Assembly: GCA_963812505.1 (NCBI GenBank)
Contig: CAWEVM010000007.1
Coordinates: 1-64,000 of the forward strand
DNA length: 64,000 nt
Reading direction: 5' to 3'
DNA from: JAMXLO01 sp963812505
Lineage (GTDB): Bacteria; Pseudomonadota; Alphaproteobacteria; Acetobacterales; Acetobacteraceae
Numbering within the stretch: the stretch's first letter is position 1; every line of letters starts with the position of its first letter. Below the pieces are notes generated by a model, which saw only the letters and a program-made list of their open reading frames with translations, did not search any database and was not told where the DNA came from. The translations under genes and the position numbers were made by a program. Shown here in pieces: positions 8,541 to 17,333 of the stretch.

Positions 8541-9983
8541 ATGCCGGCTCGGACAGGGGCGCAACTGCTGCGGGGACTGAAGGACGATCGCGAGATCTGG
8601 GTCGGCGATGACCGCGTCACCGATATCGTATCGCACCCGGCATTCGCCGGCGCCGCCAAAGGCATGGCTGCCGTCTTCGACCTGCAGCACGAGGCGGCGG
8701 ACGACTGCCTGATACCCGACCCCGAGACAGGCGAGCCGATCAATGTCAGCCACATGATTCCGCGCTCGCCGGACGATCTCAAGCGCCGCCACCGCGGCCT
8801 GCGTCGTATCGCGGAGCACACCGTCGGTGTGATGGGCCGAACGCCCGACTACATGAACGTCACCTATGCCGGTTTCGCCGCCTGCGCGCACGAATGGGCG
8901 GAGCACGGCAACGAGGATGGTGCCGCGCGCCAGGTCGAATATCAGAAATTCCTGCGTAGGAACGACATCTGCCTGACCCATACGCTGATCCACCCCACGA
9001 TCGACAAGGCAAAGGACGAGGTCCCAGGCCAGGAGAACGACGTCATCCTGCGGAAGGTGTGCGACACCGAGCATGGCATCGTCGTGCGTGGCGCCCGCAT
9101 TCTCGCGACACTCGCGCCTTTCGCCGACGAGATCGCGGTGTATCCCGGCCGTCCGCTGCCCGAGGATGGCGATAAGTTCGCCGTGTCATTCTGCATTCCG
9201 ATGGCGACGCCCGGACTGAAATTCGTTTGCCGGGACAGCGTCGCTGGAACCGCCAATCGCTTCGATCATCCGTTGTCGTCCCGCTTCGACGAACAGGACG
9301 CATTCGTGATCTTCGACGACGTCGAGGTGCCGCGCAGCCGCGTGTTCATCGACGCGAATGTCAAAGTCTACAACCAGGCCATGACGCGAAGCTGGAACCC
9401 AAACGTCATGCAGCAGACAATGGTTCGTGCATCGACCAAGCTGGAATTTGCCTGGGGCCTCGCGACCGCGATGGCCGAAGCGATCGGCGACAAGAGCCCG
9501 ACATCACAACAACTACTCGGCGAACTCTGGAGCTACGCGGAACTTGCCCGATCAGCGGTTCAAGCGGCCGAGGATCACCCAACCGAATGGGGCAACGGAG
9601 TTCGGTTCCCCGACGGGCCGCCATTGTCCGCGCTTCGGGCCGTGATGCCGTTTTGGATGCCGCGCGCCAACGAGATCATCAAACTGCTGGGCTCCCACAA
9701 TCTGCTGGCAACGCCGACCTGGCACATGATGAAGGACCCGTCGCTGCGTCCGTTCATCGACAAGTATCTGCACGGCGCCAACGACACCGATGCGGAACGC
9801 CGCATTCGTCTGTTCCGGCTTGCGTGGGACTACGCGGGCACTGCGCTGGCATCGCGGGTGGAGCTGTACGAGCGATTCTATCTGACCTCCGGCGCGCGCA
9901 ACCAGCAAAGAGCGCAGGCCCTGGCCAAACGTGATCGCGCCATGGCGCTGGTCGAACGCTTCCTCAGCGAACCGGTCGATTAA
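8541..9983 (+). CDS. 4-hydroxyphenylacetate 3-hydroxylase (HpaB/PvcC) family flavoprotein
   Basis: 480 residues, the usual length of the large oxygenase component of two-component, FADH2-using aromatic hydroxylases. The N-terminus (GAQLLRGLKDDREIWVGDDRV) and the stretches HAFxxI-like LTHTLIHPTIDKAK, LATLAPFADEIAVYPG and DEQDAFVIFDDVEVPRSRVF are typical of the family. It would hydroxylate a phenolic substrate using reduced FAD supplied by a separate reductase. No HpaC-like reductase is encoded nearby, so it depends on one elsewhere. GAGGGGAAGC precedes the ATG at 8541. The substrate is unknown. Confidence 0.9.
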   Translation: MPARTGAQLLRGLKDDREIWVGDDRVTDIVSHPAFAGAAKGMAAVFDLQHEAADDCLIPDPETGEPINVSHMIPRSPDDLKRRHRGLRRIAEHTVGVMGRTPDYMNVTYAGFAACAHEWAEHGNEDGAARQVEYQKFLRRNDICLTHTLIHPTIDKAKDEVPGQENDVILRKVCDTEHGIVVRGARILATLAPFADEIAVYPGRPLPEDGDKFAVSFCIPMATPGLKFVCRDSVAGTANRFDHPLSSRFDEQDAFVIFDDVEVPRSRVFIDANVKVYNQAMTRSWNPNVMQQTMVRASTKLEFAWGLATAMAEAIGDKSPTSQQLLGELWSYAELARSAVQAAEDHPTEWGNGVRFPDGPPLSALRAVMPFWMPRANEIIKLLGSHNLLATPTWHMMKDPSLRPFIDKYLHGANDTDAERRIRLFRLAWDYAGTALASRVELYERFYLTSGARNQQRAQALAKRDRAMALVERFLSEPVD

Positions 9984-10004
9984 CGCGTCGCGCCGTGTGG
10001 CGCG

Positions 10005-10805
10005 TCAGTTGGCGTGCACCGGTTCCCTGGACGCCGAACCCAGATCATGGAGGACCGCCGAGAGTGCCTCCGGCGTCACCTTCACGGAACCCGCGAATGG
10101 ATGGTCGATCGCCACGATGATAAGCAATCCTGAGAAGATCAGGCCGCACAGTGCTCCTGTCATCAGTGTCTGGGCGCGAAGATTCTCCGTGGCGAAGAAG
10201 AACGTGAAGCCGACGGTGATAACGGCGCCCGCGAACAGGACGAACCAGACGATGCCCGGCACAATGCCGGCCGCCGAGTTGAGTTTGGCTCTGCGGGCCT
10301 GCGTCACGACATCCAGCTGGCGCAGGATCTCTGCCAGCAACACCGCACCCCGCCGGTCGGCAGGATTGAGCATGAGAGCACCTGAATAGACGTCGTGGAG
10401 AGCGTGCGCTGCTGAAAGGCTGCTCTCGCCACGTTCCATCGCCGGCCACTCCTCATCAATGACGGCGTTGAGGTAGGCGCTCAGTCGGTCCCGCAGCGCT
10501 GCACTGGTCCTTTCATCGATGCCATCCGCCAAACGGTAGATCGTGGCTGCCGCGCCGGCTTCCTCCGATACCCTGCTCTCGGCGTCGCTGAATCTCTCCC
10601 ACACCACGATGACCGCAAATGCCAGCAGCACCGCGTAGAGAACACCGACAGCCGCGAACTTGAAGCCCGCCACCTCGTTGTTAGAGCGGAGCCGTTCCAG
10701 CCCGACGTTGCGGCGAAGCAACACCTGACCTCCCACCGCGAGCAGTGTCGGCAGTCCGACCAGGATCAGCCCGGACAGCCACACCGGCAGGAGGGTGAGA
10801 AACAT
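10005..10805 (-). CDS. DUF4239 membrane protein
   Basis: 266 residues from the ATG at 10805, which has AAGGGA 7 bases upstream. There are hydrophobic segments at the N-terminus (FLTLLPVWLSGLILVGLPTL), around residues 45-65 (FAAVGVLYAVLLAFAVIVVW) and two near the C-terminus (VPGIVWFVLFAGAVITVGF; LMTGALCGLIFSGLLIIVAI), separated by a soluble helical section of about 120 residues. This matches the DUF4239 (bestrophin-like) layout, with the signature VLYAVLLAFxV.W. The function is not established; such proteins are inner-membrane, possibly channel-like. Convergent with the hydroxylase gene. Confidence 0.85.
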   Translation of the reverse strand: MFLTLLPVWLSGLILVGLPTLLAVGGQVLLRRNVGLERLRSNNEVAGFKFAAVGVLYAVLLAFAVIVVWERFSDAESRVSEEAGAAATIYRLADGIDERTSAALRDRLSAYLNAVIDEEWPAMERGESSLSAAHALHDVYSGALMLNPADRRGAVLLAEILRQLDVVTQARRAKLNSAAGIVPGIVWFVLFAGAVITVGFTFFFATENLRAQTLMTGALCGLIFSGLLIIVAIDHPFAGSVKVTPEALSAVLHDLGSASREPVHAN

Positions 10806-11037
10806 CGTGTGTCCCTTGCTGGATTTGGAAGCGACTGTAGCGGGGTCGGAGAATTCGCATAGTGCAACGGCTATGTCCGGCGAGGGGCGATGTCCTCGCA
10901 CGGCTGGCTCACTTCCCGGTTAGGTGCATCGCAATCCCGAGGCGGCCGATTACCTGTCGCGGGTCTATCCGGCCGGTCTGGATGCGAGGACCCTGGGCGC
11001 GAAGGCGCTTCCCTGCAATCAGAGGAACGTGAGAATC

Positions 11038-11454
11038 ATGAACAGGATGTCGCGTATTACCGCAACTACCCTCGCCGCTTTGCTCGCTACTGCTCCAGTC
11101 GCGGCGTTCGCTCAGTCCGGCCCGAGCGCTACTCCGGGAACAACCGGATCGCCGCCCAGCGAGAGCACATCAGGGACGAATGCAGCCAATCCGGGCGCTG
11201 AGCCGACCGCCCAGCCAAGCGGCATGGCCGGCGATAACACCCAGACCGAGCAACTGTCGCAGAGTGACCTGCAGAATGTGCAGCAGCAGTTACAACAGCA
11301 GGGCTTCTACAAGAACGCCCAGGTCGACGGGAAATGGGGGCCGCACACCCGCCGGGCGGTACAGAGCTTCCAGCATGCCAAGGGCCTGCCGGCGAGCGGC
11401 CATCTCGACCAGCAGACGCTCGCGGCGCTGGGCGTGAACAAGCAGGGCGGATAA
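11038..11454 (+). CDS. Exported peptidoglycan-binding domain protein
   Basis: 138 residues. A Sec signal peptide (MNRMSRITATTLAALLATA, cleavage expected after AFA) is followed by a low-complexity Ser/Thr/Pro/Gly linker (about residues 25-65) and one PG_binding_1 domain at the C-terminus (LQNVQQQLQQQGFYKNAQVDGKWGPHTRRAV ... ASGHLDQQTLAALG). It likely sits in the periplasm attached to the cell wall; no catalytic domain. The start was chosen for the signal peptide and AGAGGAAC upstream. The frame is open back to 10924 without support. Confidence 0.85.
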   Translation: MNRMSRITATTLAALLATAPVAAFAQSGPSATPGTTGSPPSESTSGTNAANPGAEPTAQPSGMAGDNTQTEQLSQSDLQNVQQQLQQQGFYKNAQVDGKWGPHTRRAVQSFQHAKGLPASGHLDQQTLAALGVNKQGG

Positions 11455-11563
11455 GCGACCAGCCAAGGGGTGCGGCCACACGCCGCACCCCGACCCTGCG
11501 CAATACCTCTTGCCTCACGGCGCCAATCGCGCTTGAACCCGCGCCTTTTGGCAGGGTGGGTGG

Positions 11564-12796
11564 ATGATCAGGGCGATCGGCATCGATTTCGGCACCACCA
11601 ACAGCGTTGTGGCTCTCCTGCACGACGATGGCAGCGTCACCACACATCGCCGTGCCTCGCTCGACGTCTTCCGTTCCGTTCTCTGCTTTTGGACCGAGGA
11701 TACTCCCGCCCGCCGCGTCCTGCGTCACGAAGCCGGCCCGCAGGCGATTGTCGCCTATCTCGAAGATCCGCTGGACAGCCGGCTGATCATGTCGATGAAG
11801 ACCTACCTTGCGCAGCGGAGTTTTTCCGAGACCCGCATTTTCGGCCACCCGTTCACATTGGAGCGCCTGATCGGCCACTTTCTCGCTGCACTCCTCGTCG
11901 ATGTCCCATTGTCACCGCGCATTGTCGTCGGCCGTCCAGTCCACTTCGCTGGCGAATTCGCGGATGATGGCTTGGGGGCCGACCGCCTATGCGGTGCCTA
12001 CGCCGAGGCGGGCCTCTCTCAGGTGACCCTGGCGCTTGAGCCGGAAGCCGCCGGGACCCAGTTCGCCCGAACGCTTACCGAACCCGCGACGGTGCTGATC
12101 GGAGACTTCGGTGGTGGCACCAGCGATTTCTCCATTCTGCGCTTCGACCCGAAAGCCGGAGTAACCCCGCTCGGCCATGCGGGTATCGGCATCGCCGGCG
12201 ATGTGCTCGACTTCCGCATCATCGACCGCGCCATCGCCCCATTGCTCGGTAAGGGCGACACTTACAGCGTCATGGGGAAGCCCCTCCCCGTCCCGCCTGA
12301 GTACTACTCCGGCTTTGCCCGCTGGCACCTGCTGTCGCTGATGCGGACTCCTCGCACGCTTCGCTCCATTGCCGAGGTGGCGCGCACCGCACAGCACCCC
12401 GAACGTCTGCGCCACCTGATCGCGCTGATTGAGGACGGTCTCGGCTATGAACTGTATCAGGCAGTCTCCACCGCCAAGGCAGAGCTGTCGCATGCGGACG
12501 TCACGACGCTGCGTTTCCGACACAATGACTTTGTCGTCGAGCGAACGATCCGTCGGACGGAGTTCGAAGCGTGGATCGCGGCGGACCTCGCACGCATGGC
12601 TGCCACGGTGGACCAGGCCCTGACCAAGGCCCAGGTCCCTCGTAACGCGGTGGACCGCGTGTTCCTCACCGGCGGCACCGCGTTGGTCCCTGCTGTGCGG
12701 CGTCTGTTCGAAGACCGGTTCGGTGCCGACCGGCTGGTCGGCGGCGGCGAATTCGTCTCGGTGGCCGAGGGACTGGCGCTCATGGGCGCCGCCTGA
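11564..12796 (+). CDS. Hsp70-family protein (YegD-like)
   Basis: 410 residues forming only the actin-like ATPase part of Hsp70. Phosphate 1 motif IGIDFGTTNSVVAL (residues 4-17), phosphate 2 motif GDFGGGTSDFSI (about 183-194) and adenosine motif VFLTGGTALVPAVRRLF (about 363-379) are all present. The substrate-binding domain of DnaK is absent, as in E. coli YegD. It is probably a cytosolic chaperone-like ATPase with an unknown client. No DnaJ or GrpE gene is nearby. ndk begins 62 bases later in the same direction. Confidence 0.92.
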   Translation: MIRAIGIDFGTTNSVVALLHDDGSVTTHRRASLDVFRSVLCFWTEDTPARRVLRHEAGPQAIVAYLEDPLDSRLIMSMKTYLAQRSFSETRIFGHPFTLERLIGHFLAALLVDVPLSPRIVVGRPVHFAGEFADDGLGADRLCGAYAEAGLSQVTLALEPEAAGTQFARTLTEPATVLIGDFGGGTSDFSILRFDPKAGVTPLGHAGIGIAGDVLDFRIIDRAIAPLLGKGDTYSVMGKPLPVPPEYYSGFARWHLLSLMRTPRTLRSIAEVARTAQHPERLRHLIALIEDGLGYELYQAVSTAKAELSHADVTTLRFRHNDFVVERTIRRTEFEAWIAADLARMAATVDQALTKAQVPRNAVDRVFLTGGTALVPAVRRLFEDRFGADRLVGGGEFVSVAEGLALMGAA

Positions 12797-12858
12797 CTTG
12801 CCCTGTGCGCCGGGACCGCCTAGTGACCGCCGCCTCAGCCACGATCCAGGAGCAGCCC

Positions 12859-13281
12859 ATGGCGATCGAGCGGACGCTGTCAATCATCAAGCCCGACGCC
12901 ACGCGGCGGAACCTCACCGGCCAGATCAATGCGACCTTGGAGACGGCCGGCCTGCGCATCATCGCGCAGAAGCGCATGCAGCTGACCCCGGCGCAGGCTG
13001 AGGCGTTCTACGCCGTGCACAAGGAGCGGCCGTTCTTCCGTGGCCTGGTCGAGTTCATGATCTCCGGCCCGGTGGTCGTCCAGGTGCTCGAGGGCGAGAA
13101 TGCGGTCGCGAAGAACCGCGAGGCGATGGGCGCGACCGATCCGAAGAAAGCCGCACCGGGGACCATCCGCGCGAAGTTCGCTGAGGACATCGAGGCCAAT
13201 TCGGTGCACGGCTCCGACAGCGCGGAGAACGCCGCGATCGAGATCGGCTTCTTCTTCGCGCAGGTCGAGATCGTCGGATAG
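12859..13281 (+). CDS. ndk: Nucleoside-diphosphate kinase
   Basis: 140 residues, standard length. It transfers the gamma phosphate of ATP to nucleoside diphosphates through a phosphohistidine, the His in NSVHGSDS (about residue 117). The N-terminus AIERTLSIIKPDA, the KERPFF loop and MGATDPKKAAPGTIR are all canonical. AGGAG lies 6 bases before the ATG at 12859; the frame opens 54 bases further upstream but this does not fit the family. The DinB gene follows after 11 bases. Confidence 0.98.
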   Translation: MAIERTLSIIKPDATRRNLTGQINATLETAGLRIIAQKRMQLTPAQAEAFYAVHKERPFFRGLVEFMISGPVVVQVLEGENAVAKNREAMGATDPKKAAPGTIRAKFAEDIEANSVHGSDSAENAAIEIGFFFAQVEIVG

Positions 13282-13292
13282 GTCGCGCTGCG

Positions 13293-13856
13293 ATGCCGGC
13301 CTCGCACTTACAGACGTTGCGGGCCATGGCTTACAACAACGCATGGGCGAATTTTCGCCTGCTTTCCGCCTGCGCCGTGCTGGGCCAGGCAGACTTCGAG
13401 GCACCGCGAACCGGCTTCTTTCCTTCGATCCAGGCGACGCTGAACCATATCCTGGTCATCGACTGGTTCTACGTCGATGCACTCGAAGGCGGCACGCTCG
13501 GCCCGGCCGCCTGGGCGAATCCCTTGCCATGCCCGGAGCTGAGGGATCTGCAAGCGGAACAGGAAGCGGTCGATCGCAGGCTCATTGCCTGGTGCGATGG
13601 GCTGGACAACTCAGGGGCGGATCGGATCATCCACGTGCACCGCGGCACTCGCGTGCAGACCGAGAGGGCGGATCGGTTGCTGCTGCACCTGTTCCAGCAC
13701 CAGGTCCACCACCGCGGCCAGGCTCACTGCATGCTGAGTAGCACGCAAATCGCGCCGCCGCAGCTCGACGAATTCTTCTCGATCGCCGAGGCTCCGCTGC
13801 GCGAAGCTGAATTCAAGGAGCTTGGATGGAGCGAGACCGCGATCTGGGGCGGGTAG
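13293..13856 (+). CDS. DinB-family metal-binding protein
   Basis: 187 residues with the four-helix DinB fold pattern: LRAMAYNNAWANFRLL at the start, LNHILVIDWFYVDAL (first metal His) and HLFQHQVHHRGQAHCML (second and third His). Members bind a divalent metal and some act as thiol-dependent S-transferases; the physiological substrate here is unknown. It starts 11 bases after ndk and may be co-transcribed. Convergent with the small oxidase subunit gene at 13869. Confidence 0.9.
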   Translation: MPASHLQTLRAMAYNNAWANFRLLSACAVLGQADFEAPRTGFFPSIQATLNHILVIDWFYVDALEGGTLGPAAWANPLPCPELRDLQAEQEAVDRRLIAWCDGLDNSGADRIIHVHRGTRVQTERADRLLLHLFQHQVHHRGQAHCMLSSTQIAPPQLDEFFSIAEAPLREAEFKELGWSETAIWGG

Positions 13857-13868
13857 TGGGCGCAGCCG

Positions 13869-14033
13869 CTACAGCAGGAAGATCGCCATCAGGACAAGAA
13901 CCAGGACGACGAAGATCACGCATCCCAGAGTGAAGTGGGTGAAGCCGCTCCAGAAGCGCTGACGGTCGGCGAGGAAGGCTTCGGGCGTCTCGGCACCCAT
14001 CTGGGCGCTTGCGGCGTGGCTGTGTTCGGACAT
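13869..14033 (-). CDS. aa3-type cytochrome c oxidase subunit IV
   Basis: A 54-residue protein: a short hydrophilic N-terminus with SHAASAQMG, then AFLADRQRFWSGFTHFTL, then one C-terminal membrane helix (VIFVVLVLVLMAIFLL). This layout is that of the small bacterial subunit IV of aa3 oxidases (COX4_pro_2 type), which stabilises the complex in the inner membrane. It is too short for common length cut-offs. The main oxidase genes are not in the window. It is followed upstream, in the same direction, by the CLC gene whose stop is further left of 14119, so it is probably a single-gene unit. Confidence 0.8.
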   Translation of the reverse strand: MSEHSHAASAQMGAETPEAFLADRQRFWSGFTHFTLGCVIFVVLVLVLMAIFLL

Positions 14034-14118
14034 GCGGCCTCGGCTGGAGGAATTGATCTGCCCCCGTTCTATGGCAGCGGTGCCGCCCTGGGCAACCCCT
14101 CGGCCGGGTCCCGGCCAG

Positions 14119-15954
14119 TCAGCGCGGATACATGCTCACGCTGCTCGCCACCTCGTCGGCCACGTTCTCCTTCGTGATGACGCCGACCACATTGTGTCGC
14201 CGCGGCACACCGGTTGCGTCCACCACCACACCCATGACCGCGTGCCGGCGCCAGAGCCGGGCGATCACGTCGAACATGACGGCGTTCTGCCGCACGATGG
14301 TAAAGTTGCGTCTCGCCAATGCTCCCATCGGCACGTCCGCGCCAGCCGCACTCACCGTACGGCGCAGGTCGGTGTTGACCCTCAGCACCCCTACGATCAG
14401 GTTCCCGCGCGTCACCACGACATGGCGTAAGCCGCTCAGTCCATCCGGCAGTTGCAGGATCTTGGCGAAACTCTCGCCTTCATCGACAAGCAGGAAGTCC
14501 CTGTTCATCACGGCGGCAGCAGTGCGCACGAGAAACATGTTGGCGTGCAGCGCCTTCGGGATCGGATGACCGCGACGGAACAGCTTCATCGTGTAGATAT
14601 TCTCGCGCGTCAGCAGTCGCCGCGTGCCGAGCCCGACCGCGACCGCCAGGATGGTCGGCAGCACGATGTCGTAGTCGCGCGTCATCTCGAACACCATGGC
14701 GACCGAGGTCATTGCGGCGCCAGTGGCGCTGCCGACCATCGTGCCCATGCCGACCATTGCAAACGCGGGCACGCTGATCGGCAGACCGGGAAAGATGGCA
14801 TGGAGCAGTCCGGCGAACGCGCCACCCAGCGTCGCGCCCATGAACAGTGATGGCGAGAAGATGCCGCCCGACGAGCCGGAGCCCAGGCTCAAGGACGTTG
14901 CCAGCAGTTTGCAGACATACAGCAGCAACAGGAACCACGCGCCGTTGAGCTGACTGGTCAGCGTCGCCTGAATGGTGGCGTAGCCGACGCCCTCGACGTA
15001 GTAGTGCCCGCCCCAGCGCATCAGCGCGTATAGCAGCAGACCGACCAGCAGCATGCCCAGAATGTGGCGCAGGTAGTTGCCTGGAATCTTGTCGAACAGA
15101 TCCTCAAACCAATGCAGACCGCGGACGAACACCGCCGCCGCCACGCCGATCAAGGCACCGAGCACCACGTACAACACGAGGATTGCCACGCTCTTCAACT
15201 CGGTCGGCAGCGTCGCGAGGTTGGCGGGAACGTCGAACGCCGGCCTGTCGCCGAAGAACAGCCGGCCGATGAACGTCGCCGTGCCGGTAGCGATCGCAAC
15301 CGGCAGGAACGTGTTGACGCTGATCTCCGGCATCATCAGCTCAGTGGCGAACAGCACGCCGCCGATCGGTGTGTTGAATGTGGCGGCGATACCGGCGCCG
15401 GCACCCGCGGCCACCAGGATGATGCGCTGTCCCATGGACATGCGGATCACCTGTCCGAGTGTGGAACCGAACGCCGAGCCGATCTGGATGATGGGGCCTT
15501 CGCGCCCGACGGCCGCTCCGCTGCCGATCGACAGCGCCGAAGCGAGTGACTTCGCGACCGCGACGATCGGCCTGATGACGCCGCGATTGTAGTAGATGGC
15601 GTCCATCACCTCCGGGACGCCATGCCCTTTGGCTTCTGGTGCGAAGTTGGTGACGATAAAAGTTACACCGATGGCGCCTACGACGGGCACCAGAACGACC
15701 AATACCCCCCACGGGGATGCCGGCGTGAACAGGCTGAAGTCGTAGACGACCGACAGCGTGCCGAGGAACAGCAGGTTGTGAACGAACGCGATCAGCCCGC
15801 GAAATACTACGGCGCCGAGCCCGCCTACAATGCCGACAACCAGCGCGAGCAGACACAGGTAGACAAGCGGCATCGGGCGGACATTTTCAATGTCCGACGA
15901 TTTTGCGGTATCGACCTGAGTGGTCTGAACGGAGTGGGGAATGTCGTTGGCCAT
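14119..15954 (-). CDS. CLC-family chloride channel/transporter with C-terminal CBS pair
   Basis: 611 residues: about 11-12 membrane helices forming a voltage-gated ClC domain (residues about 25-430) and two CBS domains at the C-terminus. The anion-pathway motifs are seen: GHGVP (the GSGIP position), GREGPIIQIG with the gating Glu, and GGIFSPSLFMG. The position of the internal proton Glu of E. coli ClC exchangers (second Glu of IIEEM) appears as Leu in LFATELM, which suggests a channel or uncoupled mode rather than H+/Cl- exchange (inference). The CBS part would sense nucleotides. The CBS protein gene at 16065 precedes it on the same strand. Confidence 0.93.
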   Translation of the reverse strand: MANDIPHSVQTTQVDTAKSSDIENVRPMPLVYLCLLALVVGIVGGLGAVVFRGLIAFVHNLLFLGTLSVVYDFSLFTPASPWGVLVVLVPVVGAIGVTFIVTNFAPEAKGHGVPEVMDAIYYNRGVIRPIVAVAKSLASALSIGSGAAVGREGPIIQIGSAFGSTLGQVIRMSMGQRIILVAAGAGAGIAATFNTPIGGVLFATELMMPEISVNTFLPVAIATGTATFIGRLFFGDRPAFDVPANLATLPTELKSVAILVLYVVLGALIGVAAAVFVRGLHWFEDLFDKIPGNYLRHILGMLLVGLLLYALMRWGGHYYVEGVGYATIQATLTSQLNGAWFLLLLYVCKLLATSLSLGSGSSGGIFSPSLFMGATLGGAFAGLLHAIFPGLPISVPAFAMVGMGTMVGSATGAAMTSVAMVFEMTRDYDIVLPTILAVAVGLGTRRLLTRENIYTMKLFRRGHPIPKALHANMFLVRTAAAVMNRDFLLVDEGESFAKILQLPDGLSGLRHVVVTRGNLIVGVLRVNTDLRRTVSAAGADVPMGALARRNFTIVRQNAVMFDVIARLWRRHAVMGVVVDATGVPRRHNVVGVITKENVADEVASSVSMYPR

Positions 15955-16064
15955 CGGCTGTTCCGCGAGGTAGCGTCTCGACGGTTCTTACCCCACTCGC
16001 GTCGATACACAACTCTCGCTCCGCACCCCGCGGATATGATCCATATCAAAGCAGGTGCGCGAGA

Positions 16065-16499
16065 TCAGGCATGCATTCGCGACAAATCGAGCAGCACGCT
16101 TGCCTCCAGCTCCTTTTCATCGAGCCGATGCTTCACCAGGTCGCCGATACTGACGATGCCGTTCAGTGTGCCGGCATCGATCACGGGGAAGTGTCTGACC
16201 TTCGCCAAGGTCATCGCGGCGAGCACGGCGTCGATGCGATCGGATGAAAGACAACTGATGATCGGCGACGACATGAGCTGCCGCACATCGCGGCCCAGGA
16301 CGGCTGCCCCGTCACGCGCGATCGCATTGACAAAATCGCGCTCCGAGAAGATGCCGACAGGCTTCATCCACTGATCCTCGACGACGACCGCACCGATACG
16401 ATGTTCGGCGAGCCTCGCCACGGCGACCGCCACAGTGTCGCTTGGCCGCACCTTCACGACGCTGCGGCCTTTGATTTTCAGCACATCGGAGATGAACAT
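16065..16499 (-). CDS. CBS-domain protein
   Basis: 144 residues made of two CBS motifs in tandem and little else (VLKIKGRSVVKVRPSDTV...GAVVVED; LMSSPIISCLSSDRIDAVLAAM...RHFPVID...GIVSIGDLVKHRL). Such stand-alone Bateman modules bind adenine nucleotides and regulate a partner. The partner is unknown; the CLC gene, itself with CBS domains, lies 110 bases downstream on the same strand and the Rieske gene lies 101 bases upstream, so shared transcription is possible. Confidence 0.9.
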   Translation of the reverse strand: MFISDVLKIKGRSVVKVRPSDTVAVAVARLAEHRIGAVVVEDQWMKPVGIFSERDFVNAIARDGAAVLGRDVRQLMSSPIISCLSSDRIDAVLAAMTLAKVRHFPVIDAGTLNGIVSIGDLVKHRLDEKELEASVLLDLSRMHA

Positions 16500-16600
16500 C
16501 TAAGTCGCCCTCCACACATCATCCATGGTCCAGGAGATAGGTGGTCGGGCGATACGATCCCACTGAACTTCGGCTTAGAGTTTGTTCATCTCCGCTCAGC

Positions 16601-17257
16601 CTACATCTGCACCACGGAGCTCAGAGTGAAGGTGGCACCCTCGGGGTTTTCGCCGATGCGCAGGAGGTGCTCACTGGGGAAATGATACGGCGGCACGGGC
16701 AGGTTGTACGGTGCGGGCACGCCTGTATAGACACGGCCCGCCAGATCGTATTTCGAACCATGACAGGGGCAAAAATACCCGCCCGGCCAATTGGCGACCG
16801 GCTCCGTCGGGCTGGGCGTGGGAAAATAGGACGGCAGGCAGCCGAGATGCGTGCAGATGCCGACCATCACCGCATACTCGGGCTTGATCGATCGATGCCA
16901 GTTGCGGGCATAGCTGGGCTGTTGCTCGACGCCCGAGTTTGGGTCGCTCAGGCGCCCGATCAGGCTCGCCTCTTGCAGGGTCTTCAGGGCGTCCGGTGTT
17001 CGATTGACCACCAGGATCGGGCTGCCGCGCCAAAGGATGACGATCTGCTGACCCGCCGCCAGCTTGCTGACGTCGATATCCATCGGTGCGCCCGCGGCGA
17101 TCACGTCGGCGGCGGGATTCATCGAATCAATGAACGCCCATGCGACGGCGGCGCCACCAATGGCGGCTGTCGCCATCGTCACCAGCTTGAGAAAGTCGCG
17201 GCGTGCCGGCTCGGACGGCAGACCACCCTGGTGTGTGGCGGACAGTTCTGCGGACAT
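16601..17257 (-). CDS. petA: Ubiquinol-cytochrome c reductase Rieske iron-sulfur subunit
   Basis: 218 residues. A twin-arginine segment (RRDFLKLVTMATAAIGGAAVAW) gives both Tat export and the membrane anchor. The [2Fe-2S] ligands are in CTHLGC and CPCHGS, with the intervening loop of usual length, so it passes electrons from ubiquinol to cytochrome c1 in the bc1 complex on the periplasmic side. GGAGAGG lies 6-7 bases before the ATG at 17257; an upstream ATG at 17287 is less likely. The expected partners petB and petC do not follow: a CBS protein gene is there instead. Confidence 0.95.
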   Translation of the reverse strand: MSAELSATHQGGLPSEPARRDFLKLVTMATAAIGGAAVAWAFIDSMNPAADVIAAGAPMDIDVSKLAAGQQIVILWRGSPILVVNRTPDALKTLQEASLIGRLSDPNSGVEQQPSYARNWHRSIKPEYAVMVGICTHLGCLPSYFPTPSPTEPVANWPGGYFCPCHGSKYDLAGRVYTGVPAPYNLPVPPYHFPSEHLLRIGENPEGATFTLSSVVQM

Positions 17258-17333
17258 GGCGTACCTCTCCGGGCGTGACCCGGTCATATGTTACGCCGCC
17301 TGTCGCGCTCCCGTCGAAATCATGTAAGCGGGC

